This document shows positions 42,703 through 51,640 of a stretch of 64,000 nucleotides of DNA, one piece after another. The notes beneath the pieces are model-generated. The model had not been told where the DNA came from, did not search any database, and saw only the letters and a program-made list of their open reading frames with translations. How positions within the stretch are numbered: the stretch's first letter is position 1; every line of letters begins with the position of its first letter. A program made the position numbers and the translations under genes. Source of the DNA: Domibacillus mangrovi (lineage in GTDB: Bacteria > Bacillota > Bacilli > Bacillales > Domibacillaceae); assembly GCF_001906925.1 (NCBI RefSeq), contig NZ_MRWQ01000010.1, forward strand, positions 124,001-188,000. Direction: 5' to 3'.

Positions 42703-43893
42703 CTAAAGTGACAGGCTGTGATGTTTTTCCTTCTTCGTTTTCGCCGCTGTCATATAAACGAGTATGCCGATAAGTACATACACAGCGAGTGATGCATACA
42801 CCGTTTTAAACCCCATACCAGCTACAGCGGCGCCAATCACGACTGCCCCCACTCCAATACCAAAATCGTAAAAAGAAAGAAAAGTAGCAGTCGCCGTTGC
42901 TTTTCTTTCAGGCCGTGCCCTAGCAATGGCAATCGTTTGAAAACTCGGAAACAAGGTGCCCCAGCCGATGCCAATCATACCCGCTGCTACGAAATAAAGA
43001 ACGGCTCCATCCGCTAGACTGAGCACGATAAGACCGACCGCAAATAAGATAATCGATGGGATAATGATGATATTCTCACCGTACTGGTCAAACCAGCGTC
43101 CTGTGAATGGACGTGAAAGCACAAGTAGCACCGCGTACACGATAAAGAAATAACTAGCCATTCCGTCGATATTCAGTTCCTCTGCATATACTGGTACGAA
43201 CGATAATATGGACGCATATCCTACTGAGAAAAAAGCGCCTGTCAAAGCAATCGGCAGCGCCGACTTTTCAAATAAATGTTTCGGATGTAATTTTAAACGA
43301 AACATAGAACCTAAACGGGCAGAACCTGAATGATCTGCCACCAAACTTAACCCGATGATGAATGCTATAACAGAAATAACGATGCAGGCAATATAGGCGG
43401 CGCTCATGCCCCAACCATTAAATAGCGTCAAACCAGCAAACGGTCCGATCGCCATCGCCAGATTGTTCGATAAGACAAAATAACCCATCCCTTCTCCACG
43501 CCTTGAATCGGGTATAATATTCGCGACGATCGCACCTGCCGCTGTTGTCGCCATCCCGAAACTACTTCCCTGAAAAAAACGCAGGGCAAGCAGCGCATTA
43601 AAGTTAGTCGCAACTAAATACAAAATCATCGTAACAAGATAAAGAAACAGCGACGTGACGAACACCTTTTTTCGTCCGAACATTCCAATCCATTGACCGG
43701 CAAAAGGACGGATCAAAATCGCTGCTATTAAAAAAACTGTTGTGACAAGACCGGCCTGTGCTTCTGTTCCACCTTGCCCTTGCAAAATGTAGACAGGGAG
43801 CGTCACGAGTAAAAAATAAAACGTCATAAATAAGAAAAAATTCCCTGCTGATACCCCTATAAAATCTTTTGTCCATAATTTTGTTTTATTCAT
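42703..43893 (-). CDS. MFS drug efflux transporter
   Basis: A 396-residue major facilitator with 12 predicted helices. Motif A-like GQWIGMFGRKKVFV between helices 2 and 3, and a motif-C-like PRPFTGRWFDQYGENI repeat in the second half. Starts at 43893 after AAAAGGGGAAGCTGC and overlaps the marR stop by 8 bases, so regulator and pump are one operon. Resembles antibiotic exporters of the YfmO/YwoG kind. Confidence 0.88.
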   Translation of the reverse strand: MNKTKLWTKDFIGVSAGNFFLFMTFYFLLVTLPVYILQGQGGTEAQAGLVTTVFLIAAILIRPFAGQWIGMFGRKKVFVTSLFLYLVTMILYLVATNFNALLALRFFQGSSFGMATTAAGAIVANIIPDSRRGEGMGYFVLSNNLAMAIGPFAGLTLFNGWGMSAAYIACIVISVIAFIIGLSLVADHSGSARLGSMFRLKLHPKHLFEKSALPIALTGAFFSVGYASILSFVPVYAEELNIDGMASYFFIVYAVLLVLSRPFTGRWFDQYGENIIIIPSIILFAVGLIVLSLADGAVLYFVAAGMIGIGWGTLFPSFQTIAIARARPERKATATATFLSFYDFGIGVGAVVIGAAVAGMGFKTVYASLAVYVLIGILVYMTAAKTKKEKHHSLSL

Positions 43894-44329
43894 GCAGCTT
43901 CCCCTTTTGCGCATTCTCTTTCACATTCATTAAACAAGATGACAATAATTGCTTCATATGCTCTCGCTGTTCATCAGGTACCCCCGTAAGCAGCCGGTCA
44001 TTCATTTGAAGAATGGCTGCTTCCCACTCCGGATATATAGCTTTTGACTGTTCCGTCATCTCAATAATTTTGACGCGGCGGTCTTCTCCCTTCACTTGCT
44101 TGACATATCCTTGTTTCATTAAACGCTGGATCGTTCTTGTCATTGGTGGAGCCTCTACGGCAAGATAATCGCACAGCTCTGTTTGAGTCATTTTCCCTTT
44201 TTCCTTTAATACAAACAGGACAGACCACTGCGCCGTATAAAGACCGAACGGCTGTAATGTATGATTCGCCTGCTTCGCCAATTCACGCGATAACTGGTGA
44301 ATCGTATGAAATAATTGATGCGTTTCCAT
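43886..44329 (-). CDS. MarR-family repressor
   Basis: A 147-residue winged-helix regulator: LGLYTAQWSVLFVLKEKGKMTQTELCDYL-like recognition region (core TQTELCDYLAVEAPPM) and a wing KQVKGEDRRVKI. Located before the MFS gene on the same transcript, with a palindromic operator at 44348. It likely senses the exported compound. Confidence 0.88.
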   Translation of the reverse strand: METHQLFHTIHQLSRELAKQANHTLQPFGLYTAQWSVLFVLKEKGKMTQTELCDYLAVEAPPMTRTIQRLMKQGYVKQVKGEDRRVKIIEMTEQSKAIYPEWEAAILQMNDRLLTGVPDEQREHMKQLLSSCLMNVKENAQKGKLHE

Positions 44330-44347
44330 AATTCCCTCCTACTTTAA

Positions 44348-44359
44348 TTACCTAGGTAA
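44348..44359. promoter_or_regulatory. Probable MarR operator
   Basis: TTACCTAGGTAA is a perfect 12-bp palindrome 18 bases upstream of the marR start. Confidence 0.7.
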
Positions 44360-44403
44360 CTAATTTATCATACCACTTATTTTGGGAAACAAAAGATTTT
44401 TTA

Positions 44404-44453
44404 AATAAAAAAAACTGTTTCAAAAACCAGAGAGCCTGATTTTCGAAACAGTT
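44404..44453 (-). terminator. Terminator of dgkB
   Basis: AACTGTTTC...GAAACAGTT stem followed on the minus strand by TTTTTTTT, 5 bases below the dgkB stop. Confidence 0.85.
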
Positions 44454-44458
44454 AATCA

Positions 44459-45376
44459 TTAATAAATTCGATCTTGTGGCCGCAATTTTTCCACAGGTGC
44501 GAATACATCTAGATGGCGGTATAAATTTTCAAATTCAGCTGGAATTTCCCCACCCAGTTCCCCATCTAAATTTACAAGTATTTTATCATGTGAATGAACG
44601 GTAATATGCTTTGCTTTCGTGTATATGACATGAGGATCATTTAAATGTTCTCCCCGCAGCGCAAGGCTGACAATACGAATAAATTCGGCTAGATTCGTTT
44701 TTTTCAATATGAGCAATGTGAACATCCCGTCATTAACAGACGAATCTGGTGCCAACTTTTCAAAGCCACCGACTGAGTTTGTTAAACCGATTAAAAAAAG
44801 AAGAGATTCCCCTTCAAACACTTGTCCGTCATATTCGATCGTCACATTGGTCGGTTTAATAGACGGAAGCATTTCAATCCCTTTTAAATAATACGCCAGC
44901 TGTCCAAGCATTGTTTTTAACTTGCTTGGTACTTCATATGTCAGCTCCGTCAAGCGTCCGCCGCCGGCAATATTAATAAAAAACCGCTCATTCATTCGGC
45001 CGACATCAACAGGAATAGTTTCACCTGCCGTAATAACATCCACTGCGCCTTGAATATCACGCGGAATATGCAATGCACGAGCGAAATCATTTGTCGTTCC
45101 CATCGGAAGCACACCGAATTTTGGTCGAAATTCGTGTCCAGCAAGCCCGTTTACAACTTCATTTAATGTACCGTCACCGCCAGCCGCAATGACCACATCA
45201 AAACCTCGTTCAACCGCGAGACGCGCCGCTTTTGTTGCATCGCCTTCACTCGTTGTCGCGTGAGCAGATGTTTCATAACCGGCACACTCTAACTTCTCAA
45301 GTGTTTCCGGCAAATGCTTACGGAACAACTCTCGGCCAGATGTTGGATTGTAAATAATTCGTGCTCTTTTCGTCAT
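44459..45376 (-). CDS. dgkB: Diacylglycerol kinase
   Basis: Phosphorylates diacylglycerol to phosphatidic acid, recycling lipid released by lipoteichoic acid synthesis. The 305-residue soluble lipid kinase shows IYNPTSGRELF, the nucleotide loop AAGGDGTLNEVVNG, MGTTNDFARAL and a C-terminal NLDGELGGEIPA. Equivalent to B. subtilis YerQ. In B. subtilis it lies close to gatCAB and before rlmCD; here argCBD and other genes intervene. Confidence 0.93.
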   Translation of the reverse strand: MTKRARIIYNPTSGRELFRKHLPETLEKLECAGYETSAHATTSEGDATKAARLAVERGFDVVIAAGGDGTLNEVVNGLAGHEFRPKFGVLPMGTTNDFARALHIPRDIQGAVDVITAGETIPVDVGRMNERFFINIAGGGRLTELTYEVPSKLKTMLGQLAYYLKGIEMLPSIKPTNVTIEYDGQVFEGESLLFLIGLTNSVGGFEKLAPDSSVNDGMFTLLILKKTNLAEFIRIVSLALRGEHLNDPHVIYTKAKHITVHSHDKILVNLDGELGGEIPAEFENLYRHLDVFAPVEKLRPQDRIY

Positions 45377-45398
45377 CTTTATCCCAGTCTTTCTCTCA

Positions 45399-45962
45399 TT
45401 AATATAATCGTTCCGTAATCGTCGTCTTCAAACTACTATACACTTCCTGCCAAAGCGCCTCGTCCGTCCGATACGATTCCGTCAGCTTGCTCATCATTTC
45501 ACGGCTTTTTTCGTCAAAATCAGCGTGTTCACGCGGAGGCAAAGATGATCGATAATTCGTTACCATTTCCTGCACAGCTGGTGCACGCGGACCCCATACA
45601 GCCTGCTCTTCACCTTCTTCATCGATGAAAATAAAAATGGGAATAGAACGAGACGTACCGTTTGTTAAATAGTGATCGATCAATTCCAAATTCTCATCAC
45701 GATGAAGCATCCGAACATCCATATCAGCAGCTTTTGCAAGTGCCAGCAAAATCGGTACATTCATCATCGCATCGCCACACCAATCTTCAGTGATGACAAT
45801 AGTACGCCAATTTGCTTCCCTCAGTTTATTCATAAGGGGAGCTTCATCGCCGGACAGATGAAACCTTTTCAATACGTGAAGCAAGTTTTCCTGATGCGTT
45901 GACATTTTTTCTATATATTGTTCGGGCGTTAACCCTTTTTCAAACCAGTTATTTAAATCCAT
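45399..45962 (-). CDS. Thioredoxin-family protein (one-Cys)
   Basis: A 187-residue thioredoxin-fold protein. The active-site equivalent reads EDWCGDAMMN, keeping one Cys (WCGDA rather than WCxxC), followed by SIPIFIFIDEEGEE with the cis-Pro. It may act as a bacilliredoxin-like or peroxidase partner; unproven. ATG at 45962 follows ACGGAGGAATAAA. Divergent from argC. Confidence 0.75.
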   Translation of the reverse strand: MDLNNWFEKGLTPEQYIEKMSTHQENLLHVLKRFHLSGDEAPLMNKLREANWRTIVITEDWCGDAMMNVPILLALAKAADMDVRMLHRDENLELIDHYLTNGTSRSIPIFIFIDEEGEEQAVWGPRAPAVQEMVTNYRSSLPPREHADFDEKSREMMSKLTESYRTDEALWQEVYSSLKTTITERLY

Positions 45963-46039
45963 TTTATTCCTCCGTTGCTGATTTTCTAGCCATTCCCTGA
46001 TTCCATTATGCACAAAAACTACTCATTTGACAAAATCGG

Positions 46040-46120
46040 TTGATTTAAAGAGAGAGCAATTTTATAATAGAAGAATAGATATTAATATTTATGAATAATT
46101 ATAAATAAAAATTCAAAGGA
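46040..46120 (+). promoter_or_regulatory. argC promoter with two ARG boxes
   Basis: TTGATT (46040-46045), 17 bases, TATAAT (46063-46068) make a good promoter. Downstream TATGAATAATTATAAATA (46090-46107) and AATAAAAATTCAAA (about 46104-46117) match the AhrC/ArgR consensus, the second touching the ribosome site AAAGGAG. Confidence 0.85.
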
Positions 46121-46128
46121 GTTTACAT

Positions 46129-47166
46129 ATGAAAGCATCAGTTATCGGCGCTTCCGGCTATGGAGGCATTGAACTTATACGTCTTTTATCCAATCATCCT
46201 GATTTTGAATTGCAGGCAATTTATTCATCGAGCAAAGAAAATGTTCCCGTAACAGAAGATTATCCACACTTAGCAGAAATTTGCCCACTTCCTCTGACAA
46301 AAATTGATCCAGTCGCCATTAAAGAAACGTCAGATGTTGTCTTTTTAGCGGTGCCATCAGGTATTGCTACTGAACTTGCACCTCAACTTGCCGGTGGTCA
46401 TGCAAAAGTCGTTGATTTATCCGGTGATCTTCGCCTGAAAGAAACAGATGATTATAAAAAGTGGTACAAAAAAGAGCCTGCTGACAGAGCATTTATTGCA
46501 GATGCAGTATACGGATTGACAGAATGGAACCGTGAAAATGTAAAAACGGCGAAAGTACTCTCAAACCCGGGATGCTTTCCAACAGCGGCACTGTTAGGAC
46601 TTGCACCCGTAGTAAAAAATAATTTAATCGATATGAAAAACATTGTCATTGATGCAAAATCAGGTGTATCCGGTGCTGGACGAGGATTATCACCACTCGT
46701 TCACTTCGCAGAAATGAATGATAACTTCCGCATTTATAAAGTGAATGAGCACCAGCATATTCCAGAGATTGAACAGCAATTAGCGTGGTGGAATAAAGAC
46801 ACTGCACCCATTACATTCTCGACTCACCTGCTTCCAGTATCTCGTGGGATTATGGCGACGATGTATGCCCCGCTCACAAGTGCTATGACAACTGAAGAAG
46901 TGTACGCACTTTACGTTGAAACATACAAAAATGATCCATTCGTCCGCGTCCGCCCTTCAAAACAGTTCCCTGGCATTAAAGAAGTCGCTGGCTCGAACTT
47001 CTGTGACATTTCTGTTGACGTGGACACACGTACCAATCGTTTAGTGATCGTCTCGGTCATCGACAACCTCGTTAAAGGTGCGGCTGGCCAGGCCATTCAA
47101 AATGCGAATTTGATGTTTAATTTTGACGAAGCATCGGGACTCAAAGGTTTCCCAATGTATCCGTAA
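46129..47166 (+). CDS. argC: N-acetyl-gamma-glutamyl-phosphate reductase
   Basis: NADPH reduction of N-acetylglutamyl phosphate in arginine synthesis. The 345-residue protein has the Rossmann start VIGASGYGGIELIRLLSNHP and the active-site Cys in NPGCFPTAALL, with HQHIPEIEQ later. ATG at 46129 follows AAAGGAGTTTACAT. Leads the argC-argB-argD operon. Confidence 0.96.
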   Translation: MKASVIGASGYGGIELIRLLSNHPDFELQAIYSSSKENVPVTEDYPHLAEICPLPLTKIDPVAIKETSDVVFLAVPSGIATELAPQLAGGHAKVVDLSGDLRLKETDDYKKWYKKEPADRAFIADAVYGLTEWNRENVKTAKVLSNPGCFPTAALLGLAPVVKNNLIDMKNIVIDAKSGVSGAGRGLSPLVHFAEMNDNFRIYKVNEHQHIPEIEQQLAWWNKDTAPITFSTHLLPVSRGIMATMYAPLTSAMTTEEVYALYVETYKNDPFVRVRPSKQFPGIKEVAGSNFCDISVDVDTRTNRLVIVSVIDNLVKGAAGQAIQNANLMFNFDEASGLKGFPMYP

Positions 47167-47182
47167 TGAAAGGATGATTTAT

Positions 47183-47950
47183 ATGAAAACAGTCGTTGTA
47201 AAATGCGGCGGCAGTGTGTTAAAAGAGCTATCGGACAGCTTTTTTTCAAGCATGACCTCACTGCTGGCAGACGGATACAAAATCGTATTTGTTCACGGCG
47301 GTGGTCCAGAAATTAACGCCATGTTAGAAAACATGAATGTGAAAAGCGAGTTTAAAAACGGGCTTCGTGTAACGTCACAAGACGTACTCAAAGCGGCAGA
47401 ACTCGTCTTGTCTGGCAGTATGAACCGGAAGCTCGTCCGCTTACTAGAGGCACATGGCATTGCCGCAATTGGCTTACAGTCAAGTGATCAAGGTATTCTT
47501 ACTGCCGATTTCATCAACAAGGACGATCTCGGTTTTGTCGGTGACGTAACATCTGTCAATCAAACGGTTTTAGAACTCATTTTAAAAGCGGGGCTTCTTC
47601 CTGTTTTAACACCGATCGCGAAAGGCCCAAACGGTACAGTATTGAATGTTAACGCTGATCACGCAGCAGGTGCTGCAGCCCGCGCACTTGCCGCTGATCA
47701 CTTGCTCATGGTAACAGATGTAGACGGTGTGTTGGACGATGGCCAGCTTGTACCCGTTCTAACAAGTTTAGAAACGAAGAAGCTAATTGAATCTGGCGTG
47801 ATAAGCGGCGGCATGATTCCGAAAGTTCAAACCGCCCTTAAAGCACTTGAAAGCTGTGAACATGTACACATCGTGTCAGGTAAAAAACCGTTTTACGAAG
47901 ATGGCCGGTGGCATGGCACACAGTTTAATAAAGAGGAGGAGACAATTTGA
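47183..47950 (+). CDS. argB: Acetylglutamate kinase
   Basis: Phosphorylates N-acetylglutamate. The 255-residue amino acid kinase has VVKCGGSVL, FVHGGGPEINAML, NADHAAGAAARAL and GVISGGMIPKV. ATG at 47183 follows GAAAGGATGATTTAT, 16 bases after argC. It overlaps argD by 4 bases. argJ, normally between argC and argB, is absent here. Confidence 0.96.
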   Translation: MKTVVVKCGGSVLKELSDSFFSSMTSLLADGYKIVFVHGGGPEINAMLENMNVKSEFKNGLRVTSQDVLKAAELVLSGSMNRKLVRLLEAHGIAAIGLQSSDQGILTADFINKDDLGFVGDVTSVNQTVLELILKAGLLPVLTPIAKGPNGTVLNVNADHAAGAAARALAADHLLMVTDVDGVLDDGQLVPVLTSLETKKLIESGVISGGMIPKVQTALKALESCEHVHIVSGKKPFYEDGRWHGTQFNKEEETI

Positions 47951-49107
47951 GTCATTTATTCCCTACATATGCGCGCTGGGATGTAACACCTGTAAAAGCG
48001 AAAGGTGCTTATCTTACTGCAAAAGACGGCAAAGAATACCTTGATTTCACGTCTGGGATTAGTGTATGCAACCTTGGGCATACACCTGACAATGTAAAAA
48101 AAGCAGTGGAAAAACAGCTTGAAAAGTTTTGGCATACATCTAATTTATTTCAAATTGAATTACAAGAAAATGTCGCAAAGCAATTAACTGATGCATCTGG
48201 CCTTGATCTTGTCTTTTTCAGCAATAGCGGCGCGGAAGCAAATGAAGCCGCGATCAAACTTGCCCGCAAATCAACAGGCCGCACAAAAATCATTACGTTT
48301 ATCGATTCATTCCATGGACGGACATTTGCGACGATGGCAGCAACAGGACAAGATAAAATTAAAACCGGCTTTGGCCCGATGCTTGAATCTTTTGAATACG
48401 TGAGAATGAACGACATTAAGGCGTTGAAGGCCGCGCTTGATTCAAATACAGCAGCCGTTATGTTTGAAGTCATCCAAGGCGAAGGCGGCATCAATTCAGG
48501 TGACACAGACTTTTTGCTTGAAGTTGAAAAGCTGGCTCATGCAAATGGTTCTCTTGTGATCATTGATGAAATCCAAACCGGCATCGGACGGACTGGCAAA
48601 GCGTTTGCGTTCCAGCATATTGGGCTTGATCCAGATATTATTTCTGTTGCCAAAGGGATTGCGAACGGTTTTCCTCTCGGTGCCATCGTAGGAAAAGCCG
48701 CCCTCGCTGACGCTTTTTCAGCCGGTTCACACGGCTCGACATTCGGAGGTAATCCTGTTGCTCTCGCCGCTGCAGAAGAAACATTAAACACGATTTTCAA
48801 CGATTCATTTTTAGCAGAAGTATCCGCAAAGGGCGATAAGCTGAATGGATTATTAACAGAAGCTCTTTCCAACGTTGATTTCGTTAAACAGTTAAAAGGG
48901 AAAGGCCTGATGGTCGGCATCGAGCTGACGAAAGAAGCCGGCCCGTTTGTGGCAAAAGCACGTGAACAAGGATTGCTCATTTTAACAGCAGGAACACACG
49001 TATTGCGCCTTCTTCCACCGCTTAACGTCACCGATGAAGAAATTGAAAAAGCAGTCGACACGATTGCGACTGTATTACAAGAAAAAGCTGTCCAGCAAGA
49101 CTCCTAA
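47947..49107 (+). CDS. argD: Acetylornithine aminotransferase
   Basis: PLP enzyme of arginine synthesis. The 386-residue fold I protein has SGISVCNLGHTPD, SFHGRTFATMAATGQ, VIIDEIQTGIGRTGK and the PLP Lys in ISVAKGIANGFPLG. TTG start at 47947 follows AGAGGAGGAGACAA and overlaps the argB stop. Followed by a strong terminator that runs over its stop codon. Confidence 0.96.
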   Translation: MSHLFPTYARWDVTPVKAKGAYLTAKDGKEYLDFTSGISVCNLGHTPDNVKKAVEKQLEKFWHTSNLFQIELQENVAKQLTDASGLDLVFFSNSGAEANEAAIKLARKSTGRTKIITFIDSFHGRTFATMAATGQDKIKTGFGPMLESFEYVRMNDIKALKAALDSNTAAVMFEVIQGEGGINSGDTDFLLEVEKLAHANGSLVIIDEIQTGIGRTGKAFAFQHIGLDPDIISVAKGIANGFPLGAIVGKAALADAFSAGSHGSTFGGNPVALAAAEETLNTIFNDSFLAEVSAKGDKLNGLLTEALSNVDFVKQLKGKGLMVGIELTKEAGPFVAKAREQGLLILTAGTHVLRLLPPLNVTDEEIEKAVDTIATVLQEKAVQQDS

Positions 49108-49136
49108 TTCAAGGAGTCTCTCGGGACAGCTTTTTT
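49084..49136 (+). terminator. Nested terminator of the arg operon
   Basis: Outer stem AAAGCTGTCC/GGGACAGCTT around an inner AGACTCCT/AGGAGTCT, then TTTTTT. Repeat copy 6 begins in its T-rich tail. Confidence 0.88.
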
Positions 49137-49137
49137 A

Positions 49138-49306
49138 TTTATCGCGCATTAACGGGCAGTAAGATCCCCATTTCAAGATATCTGAAAGAAAAGACGGATA
49201 GGTGGGGGAGGAGCGGAACGCAGACTAAGATCGTCACGTCCTGTGACAACGTCTGCATGATTCACATCCTGTGAACCTCCCCCCACTGAATGAAGTTTCA
49301 CTTTAT
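49138..49306 (-). repeat. Dispersed hairpin element, copy 6 (short mosaic)
   Basis: 169 bp, left end to right end on the plus strand: TTTATCGCGC, ACGGGCAGT without its partner, then the GTCACGTCCTGTGAC and TTCACATCCTGTGAA hairpins, CCCCACTGAATGAAG and TTTCACTTTAT. The central GC-rich block and the inner half of the left stem are missing. The terminal TTTAT contains the TAA stop of the esterase gene. Confidence 0.85.
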
Positions 49307-50064
49307 CCTACCGCTTTAGAACGAATTTGATCGAAGACAAAATCGGCGACGGCACTGACAATTGTATGCTGATCGTTATCCATCGTTGCAACATGATATG
49401 AATTCGGTAACGTCACAATTTGTTTCTTGCATGATGAAATGGACTGATAAATAAATGATGTATTTTCAGGCGGTACAACGTTGTCCTTAGCTGATTTGAT
49501 GCATAATGCTGGCACATGAATACGATGCAAAAGTGACGGTACAAGCCCCATGAGCTTTTGTAGTTCACGAATGGATTGAACCGGTGCTTCCTCATACGTA
49601 ATCTCGTAGACGTTCTCTTTTTTTATATCCGGCGCGCCTTCTTTAATAAAGCGCGGTGCGGGATCGTTCTGTAAATACTCAAGTGATGGGAGTGTAAGTG
49701 CGGCATTGATCGTAATGATTCCTTCAATTTCATGATGCTCGGCCGCAAATTGGAGCGTCAGCGTTCCCCCCATTGACTGCCCCATTAAGAAAATGCGTTT
49801 ATTGCGTTTTTTAAGGAAACGATACGCGCGAGAGTAGCTTTCATACCAATCTTTGTGTGTGCAGCGTTCCATATCTTCTTGATGTGTCCCATGTCCTTTT
49901 AAACGCGGGGCAATAACAGAGAATCCACGTTCATTCAGCGCTTCTGCTACGTCCCGAACACTTTGTGGTGTGCCAATAAATCCGTGTGAAAGCACAATTC
50001 CAATATCATTTCCTTCAAGGTAAAAGGACTCTGCTCCTGGCATGACTGCATACTCTTCTCTCAT
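49303..50064 (-). CDS. Carboxylesterase/monoacylglycerol lipase (alpha/beta hydrolase)
   Basis: A 253-residue esterase of the Est30/lipase type. Oxyanion region VLSHGFIGTPQ, nucleophile elbow LMGQSMGGT (Ser about residue 95), acid in IKSAKDNVVPP and His in NSYHVATMDND. ATG at 50064 follows AGGAGGAAATGATT. Cytoplasmic. Its TAA stop falls inside the end of repeat copy 6. Confidence 0.88.
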   Translation of the reverse strand: MREEYAVMPGAESFYLEGNDIGIVLSHGFIGTPQSVRDVAEALNERGFSVIAPRLKGHGTHQEDMERCTHKDWYESYSRAYRFLKKRNKRIFLMGQSMGGTLTLQFAAEHHEIEGIITINAALTLPSLEYLQNDPAPRFIKEGAPDIKKENVYEITYEEAPVQSIRELQKLMGLVPSLLHRIHVPALCIKSAKDNVVPPENTSFIYQSISSCKKQIVTLPNSYHVATMDNDQHTIVSAVADFVFDQIRSKAVG

Positions 50065-50157
50065 AATCATTTCCTCCTTTTTTAATTCCGATTATTTTTA
50101 TTGGTTATATATAATTTAATATATCTTTTCCTATAAGTCAAGTCGGGATTTAAAATT

Positions 50158-50186
50158 CAACAAAACCGCCGGTACATAACCGGCGG
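50158..50186 (-). terminator. Terminator of gatCAB
   Basis: CCGCCGGT/ACCGGCGG perfect stem followed on the minus strand by TTTTGTTG, 14 bases below the gatB stop. Confidence 0.8.
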
Positions 50187-50199
50187 CCCCGTCTATACA

Positions 50200-51627
50200 T
50201 TATCGCTTAGTAATTTCCTCTGCAAGCAATTTGTTGATTGCCTGCGGATTTGCCTGTCCTTTTGATGCTTTCATAATTTGGCCGACAAGGAAGCCGATTG
50301 CTTTTTTCTTGCCGTCTTTAAAGTCTGCGATTGACTGCGGGTTCGCATCGAGCGCATCATTAACGAATTTCAAAAGAGCGGATTCATCTGAAATTTGAAC
50401 CAATCCTTTTTCTTTTACAATCTCTTCAGCATCACCGCCGTTTTCAATCAGTTCTTTAAAAACAGTCTTGGCAATTTTGGATGAAATCGTTCCTTTTTCA
50501 AGAAGTGAAATCATACCCGCTAGGTTATCAGGTGTCAATTTTGTTTCAGCCAGCTCTTTTCCTTCCGCATTCAAATATGCAGGTACTTCACCCATTAACC
50601 AGTTAGATGCCAGTTTTGCGCCGGCACCGGCTGCGGCTGTCGCTTCAAAGAAATCCGCAATTTCTTTTGACATGGTGAGTACTTTTGCATCGTGGGCTGG
50701 AAGTCCAAGTTCGTCCATATACCGCTTTTTGCGTGCATCTGGAAGCTCTGGAATAGTCGAGCGAACGCGTTCTTTCCACTCGTCGTCAATGTACACCGGC
50801 AGAAGATCTGGTTCCGGGAAGTAACGGTAATCGTCTGATCCTTCTTTCACACGCATGAGCAGTGTTTTGCCTGTCGATTCATCAAAGCGGCGTGTTTCTT
50901 GATCGACTTTTCCGCCTGATGAGATAACTTCAGCTTGCCGTTTTTCTTCATATTCGAGCCCTTTACGTACAAAGTTGAATGAGTTTAAATTTTTCAATTC
51001 CGTTCTCGTACCAAATTCTTTCTGTCCAAATGGACGGATGGATATGTTCGCATCACAGCGAAGCGATCCCTCTTCCATTTTACAGTCTGATACTTCTGTA
51101 TATTGAATAATCGCTTTTAATTTTTCCAAAAACGCATATGCTTCTTCCGGTGAACGAATATCCGGCTCAGATACGATCTCAACAAGCGGCGTGCCTTGGC
51201 GGTTATAATCACATAAAGAGTGCTTGCCTGCGTGCGTCAGTTTACCGGCATCTTCTTCTAAGTGAAGACGCGTAATGCCGATTCGTTTCGTTTCGCCGTT
51301 CACTTCAATTTCAACCCAGCCATGTTCGCCAATTGGCTTGTCATTTTGCGAGACTTGATACGCTTTCGGATTGTCCGGGTAAAAATAGTTTTTACGGTCC
51401 CAGATGGATTCTTCGGCAATTTCACAGTTGATCGCCATTGCGGCTTTCATCGCATATTCAACAGCCGTTTCATTCATGACCGGCAAAACACCCGGGTAGC
51501 CTAGGTCAATAACCGTTGTATTTGTATTTGGTTCCGCACCAAAATGGGCCGGTGCCGATGAAAAGATTTTTGAATTGGTTTTTAATTCAACGTGGACTTC
51601 AAGTCCGATAACTGTTTCAAATTCCAC
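50200..51627 (-). CDS. gatB: Asp/Glu-tRNA amidotransferase subunit B
   Basis: Binds misacylated Glu-tRNA(Gln) and phosphorylates it before amidation. The 475-residue protein opens [15 protein letters not shown] and contains [36 protein letters not shown] and the tail domain near [18 protein letters not shown] at 51627 follows AAAGGAGGGTATAAG; the longer frame upstream overlaps gatA out of frame. Last gene of the operon. Confidence 0.95.
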   Translation of the reverse strand: MEFETVIGLEVHVELKTNSKIFSSAPAHFGAEPNTNTTVIDLGYPGVLPVMNETAVEYAMKAAMAINCEIAEESIWDRKNYFYPDNPKAYQVSQNDKPIGEHGWVEIEVNGETKRIGITRLHLEEDAGKLTHAGKHSLCDYNRQGTPLVEIVSEPDIRSPEEAYAFLEKLKAIIQYTEVSDCKMEEGSLRCDANISIRPFGQKEFGTRTELKNLNSFNFVRKGLEYEEKRQAEVISSGGKVDQETRRFDESTGKTLLMRVKEGSDDYRYFPEPDLLPVYIDDEWKERVRSTIPELPDARKKRYMDELGLPAHDAKVLTMSKEIADFFEATAAAGAGAKLASNWLMGEVPAYLNAEGKELAETKLTPDNLAGMISLLEKGTISSKIAKTVFKELIENGGDAEEIVKEKGLVQISDESALLKFVNDALDANPQSIADFKDGKKKAIGFLVGQIMKASKGQANPQAINKLLAEEITKR

Positions 51628-51640
51628 CTTATACCCTCCT

